Below, in pieces: positions 6,643-14,882 of a stretch of DNA of 20,233 nt. The notes below the pieces were generated by a model. The model was given only the letters and a program-made list of their open reading frames with translations. It did not search any database and was not told the DNA's origin. Within the stretch, counting starts at the first letter, position 1. Every line of letters begins with the position of its first letter. The DNA is taken from the NCBI GenBank assembly GCA_937967425.1, contig CALBST010000143.1, positions 1 to 20,233 of the forward strand, written 5' to 3'. This DNA comes from an uncultured Caulobacteraceae bacterium (GTDB taxonomy: Bacteria > Pseudomonadota > Alphaproteobacteria > Caulobacterales > TH1-2). The position numbers and the translations under genes are program-made.

Positions 6643-7827
6643 TCACGCCGCGCTTGCCTGGCGCGGTCGCAGCAAAAGTGGGCCATAGACAATGGCGAAC
6701 CAGGCGAAAGCGCCGCTCCAAAGTACCGCCGACAGCGCCAAGAGCAGAGTGTAATGTTCGGCCAGAAATGGCGCTGCGACGCGGACCAAAGCGCCGAGAT
6801 TGACCAAGACGTAGATGGCGCTGATGCGCGGCGTCGCGGCAAGAGGCTGCCCAGTGTGCCCGAGGCTTGCCCGCGTCATCACCGAAAGCGTCATGACGCC
6901 AAAGGCGCCGGCGGTGATGGCATGAAGGCCGGACGCCGCCGGCACAACGGATGGGGCAAGGATAGCGAGACCTTTAAGGCAAAGGCCCAACGCCAGCCAG
7001 AAATAGCCGAGGTGTAGGATGAGCACCAACGGTTCGACCGTGGTTCGCCAGCCGCGCCAGCGCGCCAGCCGCACAAAGTGCAGCGCGCCCGCGAGGGTGA
7101 GTGCGAGGCCCGCGGCGTAAAGCTCCGGCGAAATGGCCCAAATGCCCAAGCTTATCGCGCCAACCGAGAGCGCGACTGCGTCGAAGCGGCTGGGTGAAGC
7201 GGGCTCGGGCGTGAGTTTGCGCTTGGCCATCCAATTGCGCGTGAAGCTCGGTACAATCCGTCCGCCGATCAGCGCCACAAGCGTCGCGACGACGGCGATA
7301 CCGATGCGCTCGCCGAGCAGCGCCAAGTCAGGATCAACGCTGCGCAAATGCGAAAGCACGTTGGCGCTGCCGAGAACCGTGAGTAACACCAGCACCGGTG
7401 CGTTTCGAACATTGCGGCCGGCGATGATCTCGCGCCCGACCACAGCCGAGAAGACGAAGGGGAAGGCGCTGTCTATTATAGGTGCTGCGGCAAAGTCCGG
7501 AACAAGCATCGCGACCCGCCCGGCGCACCATAAGAGGACAAGCCCCACGAGTGGCGCGCCGGTTACCGGGAGTCGCCCCGTCCAGTTCGGGACTGCCGTC
7601 AGCAGAAAGCCGGCGATAACGCCGCTCAAATAGCCGAACACCATTTCGTGCGCGTGCCAGTCGCGGTTGAAGTGCTCGATCGGCAGCCACCCTGCAAATG
7701 CCGCGACCCAGAGCGGGACCGCCAACGCGGCCCAAACCGCAGCGAGCAGGAAAAAGGGTCGAAAGCCCATGCTGAACAAGGCAAGGCCCCGGTAAGCTCT
7801 GTAACGTTCCGCGGTTGTGGTGGTCAT
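6643..7827 (-). CDS. nnrS: NnrS family protein (nitric-oxide stress, haem/copper membrane protein)
   Basis: This 394-residue polytopic membrane protein has about twelve hydrophobic segments. NnrS signatures are GFRPFF near residue 20, HAHEMVFGYLSGVIAGFLLT followed by AVPNWTG, and SGLHAITAGAFGVMTLSVM followed by TRASLGHTG. The histidines in HAHEM and LHA are candidates for haem or copper ligation. NnrS proteins are associated with denitrification and protect against NO-derived damage; the exact chemistry is unsettled. The ATG at 7827 lies 10 bp after hemN, and the TAA stop of hemN forms part of the TAAGG ribosome-binding stretch, so the two genes are surely co-transcribed. The longer frame to 7950 runs into hemN and is discarded. 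Confidence 0.93.
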   Translation of the reverse strand: MTTTTAERYRAYRGLALFSMGFRPFFLLAAVWAALAVPLWVAAFAGWLPIEHFNRDWHAHEMVFGYLSGVIAGFLLTAVPNWTGRLPVTGAPLVGLVLLWCAGRVAMLVPDFAAAPIIDSAFPFVFSAVVGREIIAGRNVRNAPVLVLLTVLGSANVLSHLRSVDPDLALLGERIGIAVVATLVALIGGRIVPSFTRNWMAKRKLTPEPASPSRFDAVALSVGAISLGIWAISPELYAAGLALTLAGALHFVRLARWRGWRTTVEPLVLILHLGYFWLALGLCLKGLAILAPSVVPAASGLHAITAGAFGVMTLSVMTRASLGHTGQPLAATPRISAIYVLVNLGALVRVAAPFLAEHYTLLLALSAVLWSGAFAWFAIVYGPLLLRPRQASAA

Positions 7828-7837
7828 GACACGGGCC

Positions 7838-9175
7838 TTAGACAGCGCGCGAATGCGCAAGCGGGGCGGATTGGCCGTAGGCGTCAAAAGCCATGGCCAC
7901 GAGACGTGAAAATTGCCGTGCCGCTCGTGGAACGACGAGGACGTCGCCATGAATTTCGACGAGGCCCGCTTCCGCGAAGGGCCTCACCTCCGCGTAAGCT
8001 TCCGGGAACATGTCCCAGCCGCCCCAGGGGCCGAGGTCGATTTCCAGATTGCACATGATCGATTGAATGACGGCGCCGCGACGCAGATCTTCCGCGCTCT
8101 CAGCATGGCCACGCGAGACGGGGAGCGTGTTGGCTTCCACCGCACGGCGCCATGCGCCGATTGTGGAAATGTTTTGTGCGTAGCCGCCGGGAAGATGAGA
8201 GATAGCCGAGGGGCCAAAGCCGATGACTGCCCGACTGGCTTCGGCGACATAGCCCTGAAAGTTGCGATGGAGCTTGCCTTCAAGCGCGGCCTTGGCAAGT
8301 GGATCATCGGCGCGCGCAAAGTGGTCGAGCCCAATGCTCTGATAACCGAGATCATTGAGCATTCGCCCCGCCAGTTCGGCCTGGTCGAAGCGTTCGTTTG
8401 CGCCTGGCAGCGCGGTTGCGTCGATGAGACGCTGACGGCGCTTGAACCAGGGCACGTGCGCATAGCCAAAGAGCGCAATCCGCTTGGGCCTCAGTTCGGC
8501 GGCGAGCCGGATCGAACGCGCAAGGTCGCCCGTTGACTGATGCGGCAAACCATACATCAAGTCGAAGCTGATCTCTTTCAGTCCCGCCTCGCGAAGGATG
8601 CGCACGCCTTCGCGCAGCTGCTCGAACGGCTGGACGCGTCCGATCGCTTCTTGCACGTGAGCGTTCAGATCCTGAACGCCCAATGACACCCGGCCTACAC
8701 CCGCGGCCGCGTAAGTTTGCGCGAGTTCAGATGTGATATAGCGCGGATCGAGTTCTATCGCGTGCTTCACGTCCGGTCGTACGTCGAACCAAAAGTCAAT
8801 GTGATGGATGATGCGGAGGAATTCAGCGGCGGAGAGCACGTTGGGCGTGCCGCCGCCCCAATGGACCTCGCCCACCGTGCGCGATCCCAACGCTGAGGCG
8901 ACGAGATCCATCTCCATCATCAACGTGGTGACGAAGTCGCCGATATCGCCGCCATGCGTCAGGAACGTGTTGCATCCGCAATACCAGCAAAGCTGTCTGC
9001 AATAGGGAACATGCAGATAGAGTGAGAGACTTGTCGCTTGGTCGAGAGTGCTGAGCCAGCGCCGATGGAGGCCGGCATCGACGCTGGCGTCAAAATGGTT
9101 GGCGCTAGGATACGATGTGTATCGCGGCGCTTGACGTTCCGCGAAAGACAGAAGCTGCGGATCCATGTCCGCCAT
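7838..9175 (-). CDS. hemN: Oxygen-independent coproporphyrinogen III oxidase
   Basis: This radical-SAM enzyme turns coproporphyrinogen III into protoporphyrinogen IX without O2, keeping haem synthesis going under anoxia. The 445 residues (E. coli HemN has 457) carry PRYTSYPSA, then YLHVPYCRQLCWYCGCN with CxxxCxxCxC (Cys59, 63, 66, 68), the SAM-binding HWGGGTPN (106-112), LFGYAHVPWFKRRQRLI and LHRNFQGY. The fourth cysteine of CGC and the YAHVP region separate true HemN from the HemW-like proteins. ATG at 9175 and an in-frame ATG at 9166 are both possible; neither has a strong ribosome-binding site. A near-consensus FNR-type box lies in the 68-bp gap before the gene, which is the only sizeable break between the Moco genes and this block. 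It heads hemN-nnrS-ubiM. Confidence 0.96.
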   Translation of the reverse strand: MADMDPQLLSFAERQAPRYTSYPSANHFDASVDAGLHRRWLSTLDQATSLSLYLHVPYCRQLCWYCGCNTFLTHGGDIGDFVTTLMMEMDLVASALGSRTVGEVHWGGGTPNVLSAAEFLRIIHHIDFWFDVRPDVKHAIELDPRYITSELAQTYAAAGVGRVSLGVQDLNAHVQEAIGRVQPFEQLREGVRILREAGLKEISFDLMYGLPHQSTGDLARSIRLAAELRPKRIALFGYAHVPWFKRRQRLIDATALPGANERFDQAELAGRMLNDLGYQSIGLDHFARADDPLAKAALEGKLHRNFQGYVAEASRAVIGFGPSAISHLPGGYAQNISTIGAWRRAVEANTLPVSRGHAESAEDLRRGAVIQSIMCNLEIDLGPWGGWDMFPEAYAEVRPFAEAGLVEIHGDVLVVPRAARQFSRLVAMAFDAYGQSAPLAHSRAV

Positions 9176-9201
9176 GATCGATGCGCCTGGCCTGGAAGCG
9201 A

Positions 9202-9215
9202 TTGATCTTGGTCAA
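9202..9215 (-). promoter_or_regulatory. FNR/DNR-type box before hemN (one mismatch)
   Basis: Read on the minus strand the site is TTGACCAAGATCAA, matching TTGAT-N4-ATCAA at 9 of 10 positions. Its centre (9208.5) is 33.5 bp from the ATG at 9175 and 42.5 bp from the ATG at 9166. A -10-like GATCAT lies at 9179-9174. Class II spacing predicts transcription starting next to the second ATG, suggesting a very short or absent leader. HemN genes are often FNR-controlled in related bacteria. Confidence 0.65.
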
Positions 9216-9243
9216 TCGGCCGTGCGGCCCAAGCGCGCATCAC

Positions 9244-10431
9244 TCAAGGACAAAGCACCTCGACGAGCGCGCCTTCGGCTGTCGCGGGCGCGTCCGGCGG
9301 GCGCATCACAAGTGCGGGCGCTGCGGCGAAGACTGATATCAACGAGGAATCCTGCTGCGCTGCCGCTTTCACCCACAACTGACCCGTCTCATCACTTTCG
9401 ATTGCGGCGCGCAGGTAGGTCTCGCGCACGCCGTTGGCGGCAAGCGGCGATCGGGTGCGCGCCGCGATGGTGCGGGTGGACGCGCCAGGCTCTTGGCCGC
9501 AAAGTTTGTCCAGCAAGGGGCGCAAGAAGAGCCGCGCGCATACCATGGCTGACGCTGGATTACCTGGAAGACCTAGAACAAGGTTTTTTTCTATTCTTGC
9601 GAACCATGTCGGTTTGCCGGGGCGGAGCGAGACCTTCTCAAACAGGATCTCGCCGCCAAGTTCGCGCACCGCGGGACGGGCGTGATCGTGATCGCCGACC
9701 GAAGCGCCGCCAATGATGACCGTAAGGTCGTTTGGAGTGAGTGTCTCTGCAATAGCGCGCGCGACATCGGCGCCGCGGTCCTTCAGCGGCGGAGCAGTGC
9801 TTGCTCCGCCGCCCCATTGCTCTACCAGCGCCGCCACGGCGAAGCTCATCGAGTCAAAGACCTGGTCGGCGAGCGGCGTATCGCCCGGTGTTACGAGTTC
9901 GTCGCCTCCACCCAGGACCGCGACCCGTGGGCGCCTTGAGACGGTAAGTGCATTTCGTCCCAGGGTGGCCGCAAGCGCGATCGAAACCGCATTGAGCGTC
10001 ACGCCCGACGTCAGGACGCGATCGCCCGCGCGGAAATCGATGCCGGCATCGCGCACGTGGCGGGCCGGCGCGATCTGCGGGGCGGTGACGATATCCTGGT
10101 CGCGCACCGCATCTTCCTGGATAAGGATGGCGTCAGCCCCAACGGGCAGCGGCGCGCCGGTGAAGATGCGCGCGCATTCCCCAGGGGCCAGTGGAACCTG
10201 AAGCGCGTTGCCCGCGCCGGCTTCACCGATGACGCGCAGCGCGCCGGGCGTGTCGCTCGCGCGCACGGCATAGCCATCCATCGCGGAAGCGCGAAACGGC
10301 GGGTGATCTCGCGCCGCGATCAGATCTTCGCGCAGCGTGCGTCCCAAGGCGTGGCGCAGACGCACATTCTCGGCGTCTATGGGCTCTGCGGCGGAGAGAA
10401 TTGCCGCGCGCGCTTCAGCGACGCTGATCAC
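9244..10431 (-). CDS. moeA: Molybdopterin molybdenumtransferase
   Basis: MoeA inserts molybdate into adenylylated molybdopterin, the step that yields Moco. The 395 residues show [17 protein letters not shown] (44-60), [17 protein letters not shown] (87-103), a central [13 protein letters not shown] and [17 protein letters not shown], and [13 protein letters not shown] near the C-terminal domain, all in family order and at the usual length of about 400. A GTG at 10431 overlapping the moaC stop as GTGA is the natural start; an open frame to 10545 lies inside moaC. It is the last gene of the Moco block. A 7-T run at 9584-9590 is coding (Glu-Lys-Asn on the minus strand) and not a terminator. Confidence 0.95.
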   Translation of the reverse strand: MISVAEARAAILSAAEPIDAENVRLRHALGRTLREDLIAARDHPPFRASAMDGYAVRASDTPGALRVIGEAGAGNALQVPLAPGECARIFTGAPLPVGADAILIQEDAVRDQDIVTAPQIAPARHVRDAGIDFRAGDRVLTSGVTLNAVSIALAATLGRNALTVSRRPRVAVLGGGDELVTPGDTPLADQVFDSMSFAVAALVEQWGGGASTAPPLKDRGADVARAIAETLTPNDLTVIIGGASVGDHDHARPAVRELGGEILFEKVSLRPGKPTWFARIEKNLVLGLPGNPASAMVCARLFLRPLLDKLCGQEPGASTRTIAARTRSPLAANGVRETYLRAAIESDETGQLWVKAAAQQDSSLISVFAAAPALVMRPPDAPATAEGALVEVLCP

Positions 10432-10913
10432 GCCTTGGCCCGCACATAAGAGCCGCTCGCGCCGCCGTGCTTTTCCGTGAGCGCGATCTCTTCGATCACC
10501 ATGCTCGGGTCTATCGCCTTCAGCATGTCGTAGAGCGTTAGGCACGCCACCGAAACCGCCGTCAGCGCCTCCATTTCGACGCCCGTTTGTCCATTGACGC
10601 GTGCGCGCGCTGAAACGGAAAACCCAGGCACAGCATCGTCCGGCGTCACCTCGACCTTGAGGTTGGTCAAGGCCAGGGGATGGCAGAGCGGAATTAGGTC
10701 CGAGGTCCGCTTGCCCGCCATCACGCCGGCAATCTCGGCGATCGCGCGCACATCGCCCTTCGGCAGATCGCCTGCCAAAGCGCGCTCCAAGGTTTGCGCC
10801 TGCATGCGGATGCGGCCCTGGGCTATCGCTTCGCGGCGCGTGGTCTCTTTGTCGCCGACATCGACCATGCGCGCGCGTCCGGCGCGATCAAGATGCGTAA
10901 GGGTGTCCTTCAT
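10428..10913 (-). CDS. moaC: Cyclic pyranopterin monophosphate synthase
   Basis: MoaC converts the MoaA product 3',8-cH2GTP into cyclic pyranopterin monophosphate. The 161 residues contain [16 protein letters not shown] (14-29), [19 protein letters not shown] (66-84), [18 protein letters not shown] (108-125) and LYDMLKA (127-133) with the catalytic Asp129 and Lys132, followed by the KHGGASG tail. Length and motif order match the family (E. coli 161 aa). The start ATG at 10913 is one base after the moaB stop, with GGAG eight bases upstream; a longer frame to 10946 lacks homology. The stop overlaps the moeA start. Confidence 0.96.
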   Translation of the reverse strand: MKDTLTHLDRAGRARMVDVGDKETTRREAIAQGRIRMQAQTLERALAGDLPKGDVRAIAEIAGVMAGKRTSDLIPLCHPLALTNLKVEVTPDDAVPGFSVSARARVNGQTGVEMEALTAVSVACLTLYDMLKAIDPSMVIEEIALTEKHGGASGSYVRAKA

Positions 10914-10914
10914 C

Positions 10915-11457
10915 TCAATGCTCCAAGAGGCGCGGCATGATTTCAACGAGGTTGCAGGGCGTGTGACGGCTATCGAGTTGCCAGCGGATGATTTTCTCCC
11001 ATCCGTCCCGACAGGCGCCGTTCGAGCCGGGGAGGGCGAAAATGAACTTGCCTTTGGCGACGCCAGCGCACGCGCGCGACTGCAAGGTCGAGAGGCCGAC
11101 GCTTTCGAAACTCAGCATGTGCCACACGATCGCGAAGCCCTCGATTTCTTTTTCGAAGAGCGGTCGAAGCGCCTCGGGGGTGACGTCGCGCCCTGTAAGG
11201 CCGGTGCCGCCGGTCGAGATGATGACATCAATCCCGGAAGATTCGATCCACTCGCTGACGCGCGTTCGGATCTCCGTCGCGTCGTCGCGGACAAGGGTTC
11301 GTTCGCCAACACGATGCCCGTCGCGGGCGATGAGCTTGGCCAATAAGGTGCCGGAGGTGTCGCTTTCCTCGTCTCTGGTGTCGGAGATTGTCAGGAGCGC
11401 GACATTAACGGGTTTGAAGGGCAGGCTCTCGTCAATCCTGCAGGCATGATCTTTCAT
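10915..11457 (-). CDS. moaB: Molybdopterin adenylyltransferase-like protein MoaB
   Basis: MoaB/Mog proteins bind molybdopterin; MogA-type members adenylylate it to prepare it for MoeA. The 180 residues show [11 protein letters not shown] (19-29), [19 protein letters not shown] (79-97), FALPGSNGA (140-148) and the C-terminal [13 protein letters not shown] (165-177). The length is close to E. coli MoaB (170) rather than MogA (195). No separate mogA is present in the window, so this protein is the best candidate for the adenylylation step; that role is inferred. ATGA overlap joins it to moaE upstream, and one base separates it from moaC. Confidence 0.93.
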   Translation of the reverse strand: MKDHACRIDESLPFKPVNVALLTISDTRDEESDTSGTLLAKLIARDGHRVGERTLVRDDATEIRTRVSEWIESSGIDVIISTGGTGLTGRDVTPEALRPLFEKEIEGFAIVWHMLSFESVGLSTLQSRACAGVAKGKFIFALPGSNGACRDGWEKIIRWQLDSRHTPCNLVEIMPRLLEH

Positions 11458-11912
11458 TGCGAATGCTCCTCGCGCCGGCGCCGGTCCTCGGCCGTGGGCT
11501 CGATCCAGCGGGCGCCGTCCGGCCCGGTCTCCCGCTTCCAGAACGGCGCGTCCGTCTTCAAATAATCCATAAGTTCTTCGGCTGCAGCGAAAGCGGCGGC
11601 GCGGTGGGCGCTCAATGCCGCCACCAACACGATTGGCTCGCCCGGAAGGATCGTTCCAACGCGATGGATTACCAATAGGCCGGCCAGGGCATGACGGTCG
11701 GCGACGCGCCGTGCAAGTCGATCAATCTCTTTCTCGGTAAAGCCCGGATAGTGTTCGAGGTCGAGACGCGTGACTTCTCCGTCTTGCGAGGCGCCGCGGC
11801 AATAGCCGACGAACGTCACCGCCGCGCCGCATCCAGCGCCACGCATCGCTGTAAATCGCGCAAGCTCCACATCCGGCGAAAAGACTTCGGGCGTAATCGA
11901 GATTGTGATCAT
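11454..11912 (-). CDS. moaE: Molybdopterin synthase catalytic subunit
   Basis: MoaE, with the thiocarboxylated MoaD, adds the two dithiolene sulfurs to cyclic pyranopterin monophosphate to make molybdopterin. The 152-residue protein (E. coli 150) has GCGAAVTFVGYCRG (27-40), LEHYPGFTEKEI (52-63), VIHRVGTILPGE (81-92) and the active-site segment YLKTDAPFWKRE (117-128) with Lys119 and Lys126, the same positions as in E. coli MoaE. The ATG at 11912 overlaps the permease stop as ATGA; the longer frame to 12434 is antisense-like Arg-rich noise. A permease gene sits between moaD and moaE, although their products form one complex. Confidence 0.95.
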   Translation of the reverse strand: MITISITPEVFSPDVELARFTAMRGAGCGAAVTFVGYCRGASQDGEVTRLDLEHYPGFTEKEIDRLARRVADRHALAGLLVIHRVGTILPGEPIVLVAALSAHRAAAFAAAEELMDYLKTDAPFWKRETGPDGARWIEPTAEDRRRREEHSQ

Positions 11913-12643
11913 GCGGCGAGCGCTGCGGCGGCGATGCCCAAGACGACGCCCAGAACGCGCAACACGCCGCGTTTGTCGAGGCCCTTCAAGCTCCACGTCG
12001 TGCCGATTAAGGCGCCGATCATCGCCGCGGCCATGAACCAGGGCAGGTAGGAAGGCAGTGTCGCAAGCGAGGAGGCGCGGCCGGCGAGGCCGGCGATGGA
12101 GTTGACGACGATGAAGCACGCAGCGATCCCGGTTGCGCGCTGAGGATCGGCCCAGCCGGCAAACACCAGCAACGGCGAAAGATAGACGCCTCCGCCGATG
12201 CCGGTGAGGCCCGCGAGCGCGCCGAGACCGGCGCCGGTCGGCAAGGCGACCAGAGCCGACGGCGCCTTGCTTGGTTTGATTGCGTCGATCGTGGGCCAGA
12301 AAAGATAGCGAAGAGCGGCGGCGCCGAGCGCTACGGCCAGCACGGGACGATAGACATGTACCGGCACATCGATGCGCCCGGCAAGAAAGGCTGCGGGAAT
12401 GGCCGCGACTGCGAATGGCCAAAACACCTGCCAATCGAAGCGCCCAGCGCGAATGAAGCGCCAGGCGCCGAAGCCGGCGACGAGAATATTGAGCACCAGC
12501 GCCGCCGGGCGTACTTCCTCCGGCGCAAGACCCGCAAGCGCCATCAGAGCGATATAAGCGGAGGCGCCGCCGTGGCCGACGGAGGAATAAAGCGCCGCGG
12601 CCGCCGCGATCGCCAAAGCAAGCAAAACGATCGTCTCGTTCAT
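11909..12643 (-). CDS. TauE/SafE-family membrane permease
   Basis: The 244-residue protein has about eight hydrophobic segments and two inverted-repeat signatures of the TauE/SafE (DUF81) family: SSVGHGGASAYIALM near residue 22 and LAGLTGIGGGVYLSPLLVFA in the second half. Family members carry sulfite, sulfoacetate or other small sulfur-containing or organic anions, usually outward, but most are uncharacterised. I prefer the ATG at 12643: GGAGG lies five bases before it, inside the moaD stop region. A GTG at 12655 is the alternative. It lies 1 bp after moaD and overlaps moaE by ATGA, so it is embedded in the Moco operon. A role in handling sulfite or sulfur anions during Moco formation or nitrate respiration is inference only. 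Confidence 0.88.
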   Translation of the reverse strand: MNETIVLLALAIAAAAALYSSVGHGGASAYIALMALAGLAPEEVRPAALVLNILVAGFGAWRFIRAGRFDWQVFWPFAVAAIPAAFLAGRIDVPVHVYRPVLAVALGAAALRYLFWPTIDAIKPSKAPSALVALPTGAGLGALAGLTGIGGGVYLSPLLVFAGWADPQRATGIAACFIVVNSIAGLAGRASSLATLPSYLPWFMAAAMIGALIGTTWSLKGLDKRGVLRVLGVVLGIAAAALAA

Positions 12644-12644
12644 C

Positions 12645-12899
12645 CTAGCCTCCACTCAAGGGTGGCATGAACGCAATCTCGTCGGCTCTCCTAACGCTCT
12701 CTGTGTCCCTGTTCGAGATCACTTGATCGACAACCACGTGGATGCCGCGGCCCTGGAGCGCGGCGCCGAGTTCAGCGTCCTCGCTGGCGAGCCAGGCGCG
12801 AAGGTCGGCGACGGTTTCAATGTGAGCGGGCAAAGTCACGACGTGTTCGCCGCGCCCTGCCACGTCGCGCAGGCGCCCGAGGAAAAGCAGGCGCGTCAT
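12645..12899 (-). CDS. moaD: Molybdopterin synthase sulfur-carrier subunit
   Basis: MoaD is the ubiquitin-fold sulfur donor of molybdopterin synthase. The 84 residues (E. coli 81) begin with a beta strand [14 protein letters not shown] and end in FMPPLSGG, the Gly-Gly terminus that is adenylylated and thiocarboxylated. The activating enzyme MoeB is not in the window and must be encoded elsewhere. The start overlaps the moaA stop by ATGA. Confidence 0.94.
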   Translation of the reverse strand: MTRLLFLGRLRDVAGRGEHVVTLPAHIETVADLRAWLASEDAELGAALQGRGIHVVVDQVISNRDTESVRRADEIAFMPPLSGG

Positions 12900-13888
12900 C
12901 CGCCAGTCACCGACATATGCCGGACCGTCGCGGGCGTGCGCAATCGATCCACCTGAAAATCGTGGCCCTTGGGCCGAAGCGTAATCGCCGCATCGAGCGC
13001 TGCGTCCAAGGCGCCCACGCCTCCATCCGCGCGCAACGTCTCGCGCAGGTCAACCGAAGTTTCGTGCCCCAGGCAAAGATAGAGCCGGCCTGTGCAGGTG
13101 AGTCGAACCCTCGAACAAGCCTCACAAAAATTGTGACTGAGCGGCGTGATGAAGCCCAAGCGGCCACCCGTCTCTTCAACGCGAACATAGCGCGCGGGCC
13201 CGCCCGTACGGTCCGGCAGATCGGTGAGGCGCCAATAGCTCGCCATGTCTTGGCGCACGCTTGCCAAAGACAGAAATTGATTGGTGCGGTCTTCATCGAT
13301 TTCGCCGAGTGGCATCGTCTCGATCAGCGTGATGTCGAAGCCGCGTCGGTGCGCCCACATGATGAGGTCGGGAATTTCGTGTGCGTTGTCGCGCTTGAGC
13401 GCGACGGTGTTGATCTTGACCTTGAGGCCTGCGCGCTCGGCAGCGTCAATACCCGCGAGCACTTCGGGCAAGCGATCGCGGCGCGTAATATGTTTGAAGG
13501 TGTCGCGATTGCGTGAATCGACCGAGACATTTACGCGGCGTACGCCCGCCGCGAAGAGCGGATCGGCAAACTCGGCGAGCTGGACGCCATTAGTAGTGAC
13601 AGTGATTTCGTCGAGCCCCGACCCGAGGTGCCGTTTCACCAAGTTGAGGAGATCTAGAAACCCGCGTCGCACCAGGGGCTCGCCGCCGGTGAAACGCAAT
13701 CGGCGTACGCCGCGCCTGACGAACGCCGCGCACAACTGATCAAGTTCTTCGATGCTGAGAAGTTCGTTGCGCGGCAGAAAGCGCATGCGTTCGCTCATGC
13801 AATAGATGCAGCGCAGATCGCAGCGGTCGGTGACGGAAACGCGCAGATAGGTAATAGCGCGGCCGAAGGGGTCGATCAGCGGGTTCAT
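12896..13888 (-). CDS. moaA: GTP 3',8-cyclase
   Basis: MoaA is the radical-SAM enzyme that opens Moco biosynthesis by cyclising GTP to 3',8-cH2GTP. The 330 residues hold the N-terminal cluster motif [10 protein letters not shown] (Cys23, 27, 30), the SAM motif [13 protein letters not shown] (64-76), and the C-terminal GTP-binding cluster [11 protein letters not shown]...LCLG with Cys255, 258 and 272 spaced as CxxC-x13-C. It ends in VTGG, the double-glycine tail needed for activity in this family. Both starts and stops overlap neighbours (mobA upstream, moaD downstream) by ATGA. Two oxygen-sensitive Fe-S clusters suit low-oxygen expression. Confidence 0.97.
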   Translation of the reverse strand: MNPLIDPFGRAITYLRVSVTDRCDLRCIYCMSERMRFLPRNELLSIEELDQLCAAFVRRGVRRLRFTGGEPLVRRGFLDLLNLVKRHLGSGLDEITVTTNGVQLAEFADPLFAAGVRRVNVSVDSRNRDTFKHITRRDRLPEVLAGIDAAERAGLKVKINTVALKRDNAHEIPDLIMWAHRRGFDITLIETMPLGEIDEDRTNQFLSLASVRQDMASYWRLTDLPDRTGGPARYVRVEETGGRLGFITPLSHNFCEACSRVRLTCTGRLYLCLGHETSVDLRETLRADGGVGALDAALDAAITLRPKGHDFQVDRLRTPATVRHMSVTGG

Positions 13889-14481
13889 GCGCCGCCCTCC
13901 AGAGCGGCCAGCGCCTCAACCGTATTGGCATTGGCGAACGCTCGCGCCTCATCAAAATGAACCGGGATGGCGCCGATTTCGGCCAGGAAGGCCCGCACCG
14001 ATGGGTGGCGGCCGGCTTGCAGCTGTGCACGCAACGTGTCGTGGACGCCAACGCTCCAGAGGGCGCAGAGCGGATGTTGGCCGGCGTCAGTCACGGCGAA
14101 AGCCGCGCGCGCGCCGCCAATGCCTTGCGCGAGCCGGGCCACAAGATTGGCAGGCAGACACGGAGCGTCACATGGCGCGCTTGCCAGAAAGGCAAACCCG
14201 CGCCGGCGCGCCCAAGCCAGACCACTTAGCAAGCCAGCAAGGGGCCCGCTGGGAAGAGTAGGGTCATCCGACACCACCTCGATACGAGCGGCGCGTCCGC
14301 GCGCCTCGGCGCCTGAACCAGGCCGAGCACTGATCGCGTATGCGGGCAAATCCGCAAACAGTTGAGCGATGCGGTCGATCATCGGCGCGCCGTCGAAGAT
14401 CGCCACGGCCTTCTCTGCGCCGAACCGGGTGGAACGTCCCCCGGCAATCAGAAGTCCGCCTATGGTGTCGATCGGGATCAC
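13885..14481 (-). CDS. mobA: Molybdenum cofactor guanylyltransferase
   Basis: MobA adds GMP to Mo-molybdopterin to form the bis-MGD used by DMSO-reductase-family enzymes such as NarG, which is encoded at the right end of this window. The 198-residue protein has the nucleotide-binding signature [17 protein letters not shown] (8-24), [11 protein letters not shown] (78-88) and [10 protein letters not shown] (101-110) with the Mg2+-binding aspartate. The length matches the family (E. coli 194). The GTG start at 14481 overlaps the preceding stop as GTGA. It is the first enzyme gene of the Moco block. No mobB is visible. Confidence 0.94.
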   Translation of the reverse strand: MIPIDTIGGLLIAGGRSTRFGAEKAVAIFDGAPMIDRIAQLFADLPAYAISARPGSGAEARGRAARIEVVSDDPTLPSGPLAGLLSGLAWARRRGFAFLASAPCDAPCLPANLVARLAQGIGGARAAFAVTDAGQHPLCALWSVGVHDTLRAQLQAGRHPSVRAFLAEIGAIPVHFDEARAFANANTVEALAALEGGA

Positions 14482-14813
14482 GTCTTCGGCCGCGTGTAAT
14501 CTTCAATCCAGGTCAGCGCGCGAATGGCGTGCGGCCAGCCTAAAGTGGTGATGGCGAGATAAGCCACGTGGTGGAGTTCATCGGCGCTTAGCCCTTCCGC
14601 CAAGGCGCGGCGCGCATGAGAATGCGTCGCGCCCTCCGAATCGGCGCCGATGGCGAGGGCAAGCGTAACGAGCCGGCGCGTCTTGGCGTCGAGCGGACCA
14701 GCCTCGCCTGCCGCTGCGCCCAGCGCCTGCAACGCTTGCCATAGTTCGGGTCTTTCACGGGCGACTCGGCCGGCGGCGCCCGGCAAGTCGTCGCCAGCAG
14801 GTTCAGTTGTCAT
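14478..14813 (-). CDS. Carboxymuconolactone decarboxylase/AhpD-fold protein lacking the cysteine pair
   Basis: The 111-residue helical protein fits the CMD/AhpD fold: KTRRLVTLALAIGA followed by SEGATHSHARRALAEGLSAD and ELHHVAYLAITTLGWPHAI. In redox-active AhpD-type relatives the second segment reads C-x2-C-x3-H. Here the two cysteine positions are Ser and Ala while the His is kept, so peroxidase activity is unlikely. Function is therefore unknown; a structural or non-redox enzymatic role is possible. AAGGAG lies 11 nt before the ATG. It overlaps mobA by GTGA and follows the regulator gene by 69 bp, making it the first gene after the regulator. Confidence 0.8.
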   Translation of the reverse strand: MTTEPAGDDLPGAAGRVARERPELWQALQALGAAAGEAGPLDAKTRRLVTLALAIGADSEGATHSHARRALAEGLSADELHHVAYLAITTLGWPHAIRALTWIEDYTRPKT

Positions 14814-14882
14814 AGCGTTCGCTTCTCCTTACTGCGGCAGTCAAAGGCGCCTGCCGGAGGAGGTCAACCAAAGCGGGAGGGT

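Noticed and set aside
9584..9590. Seven-T run as a terminator or slippage site
   Set aside because: It lies inside moeA, where it encodes Glu-Lys-Asn in frame; motifs continue on both sides, and no hairpin precedes it.
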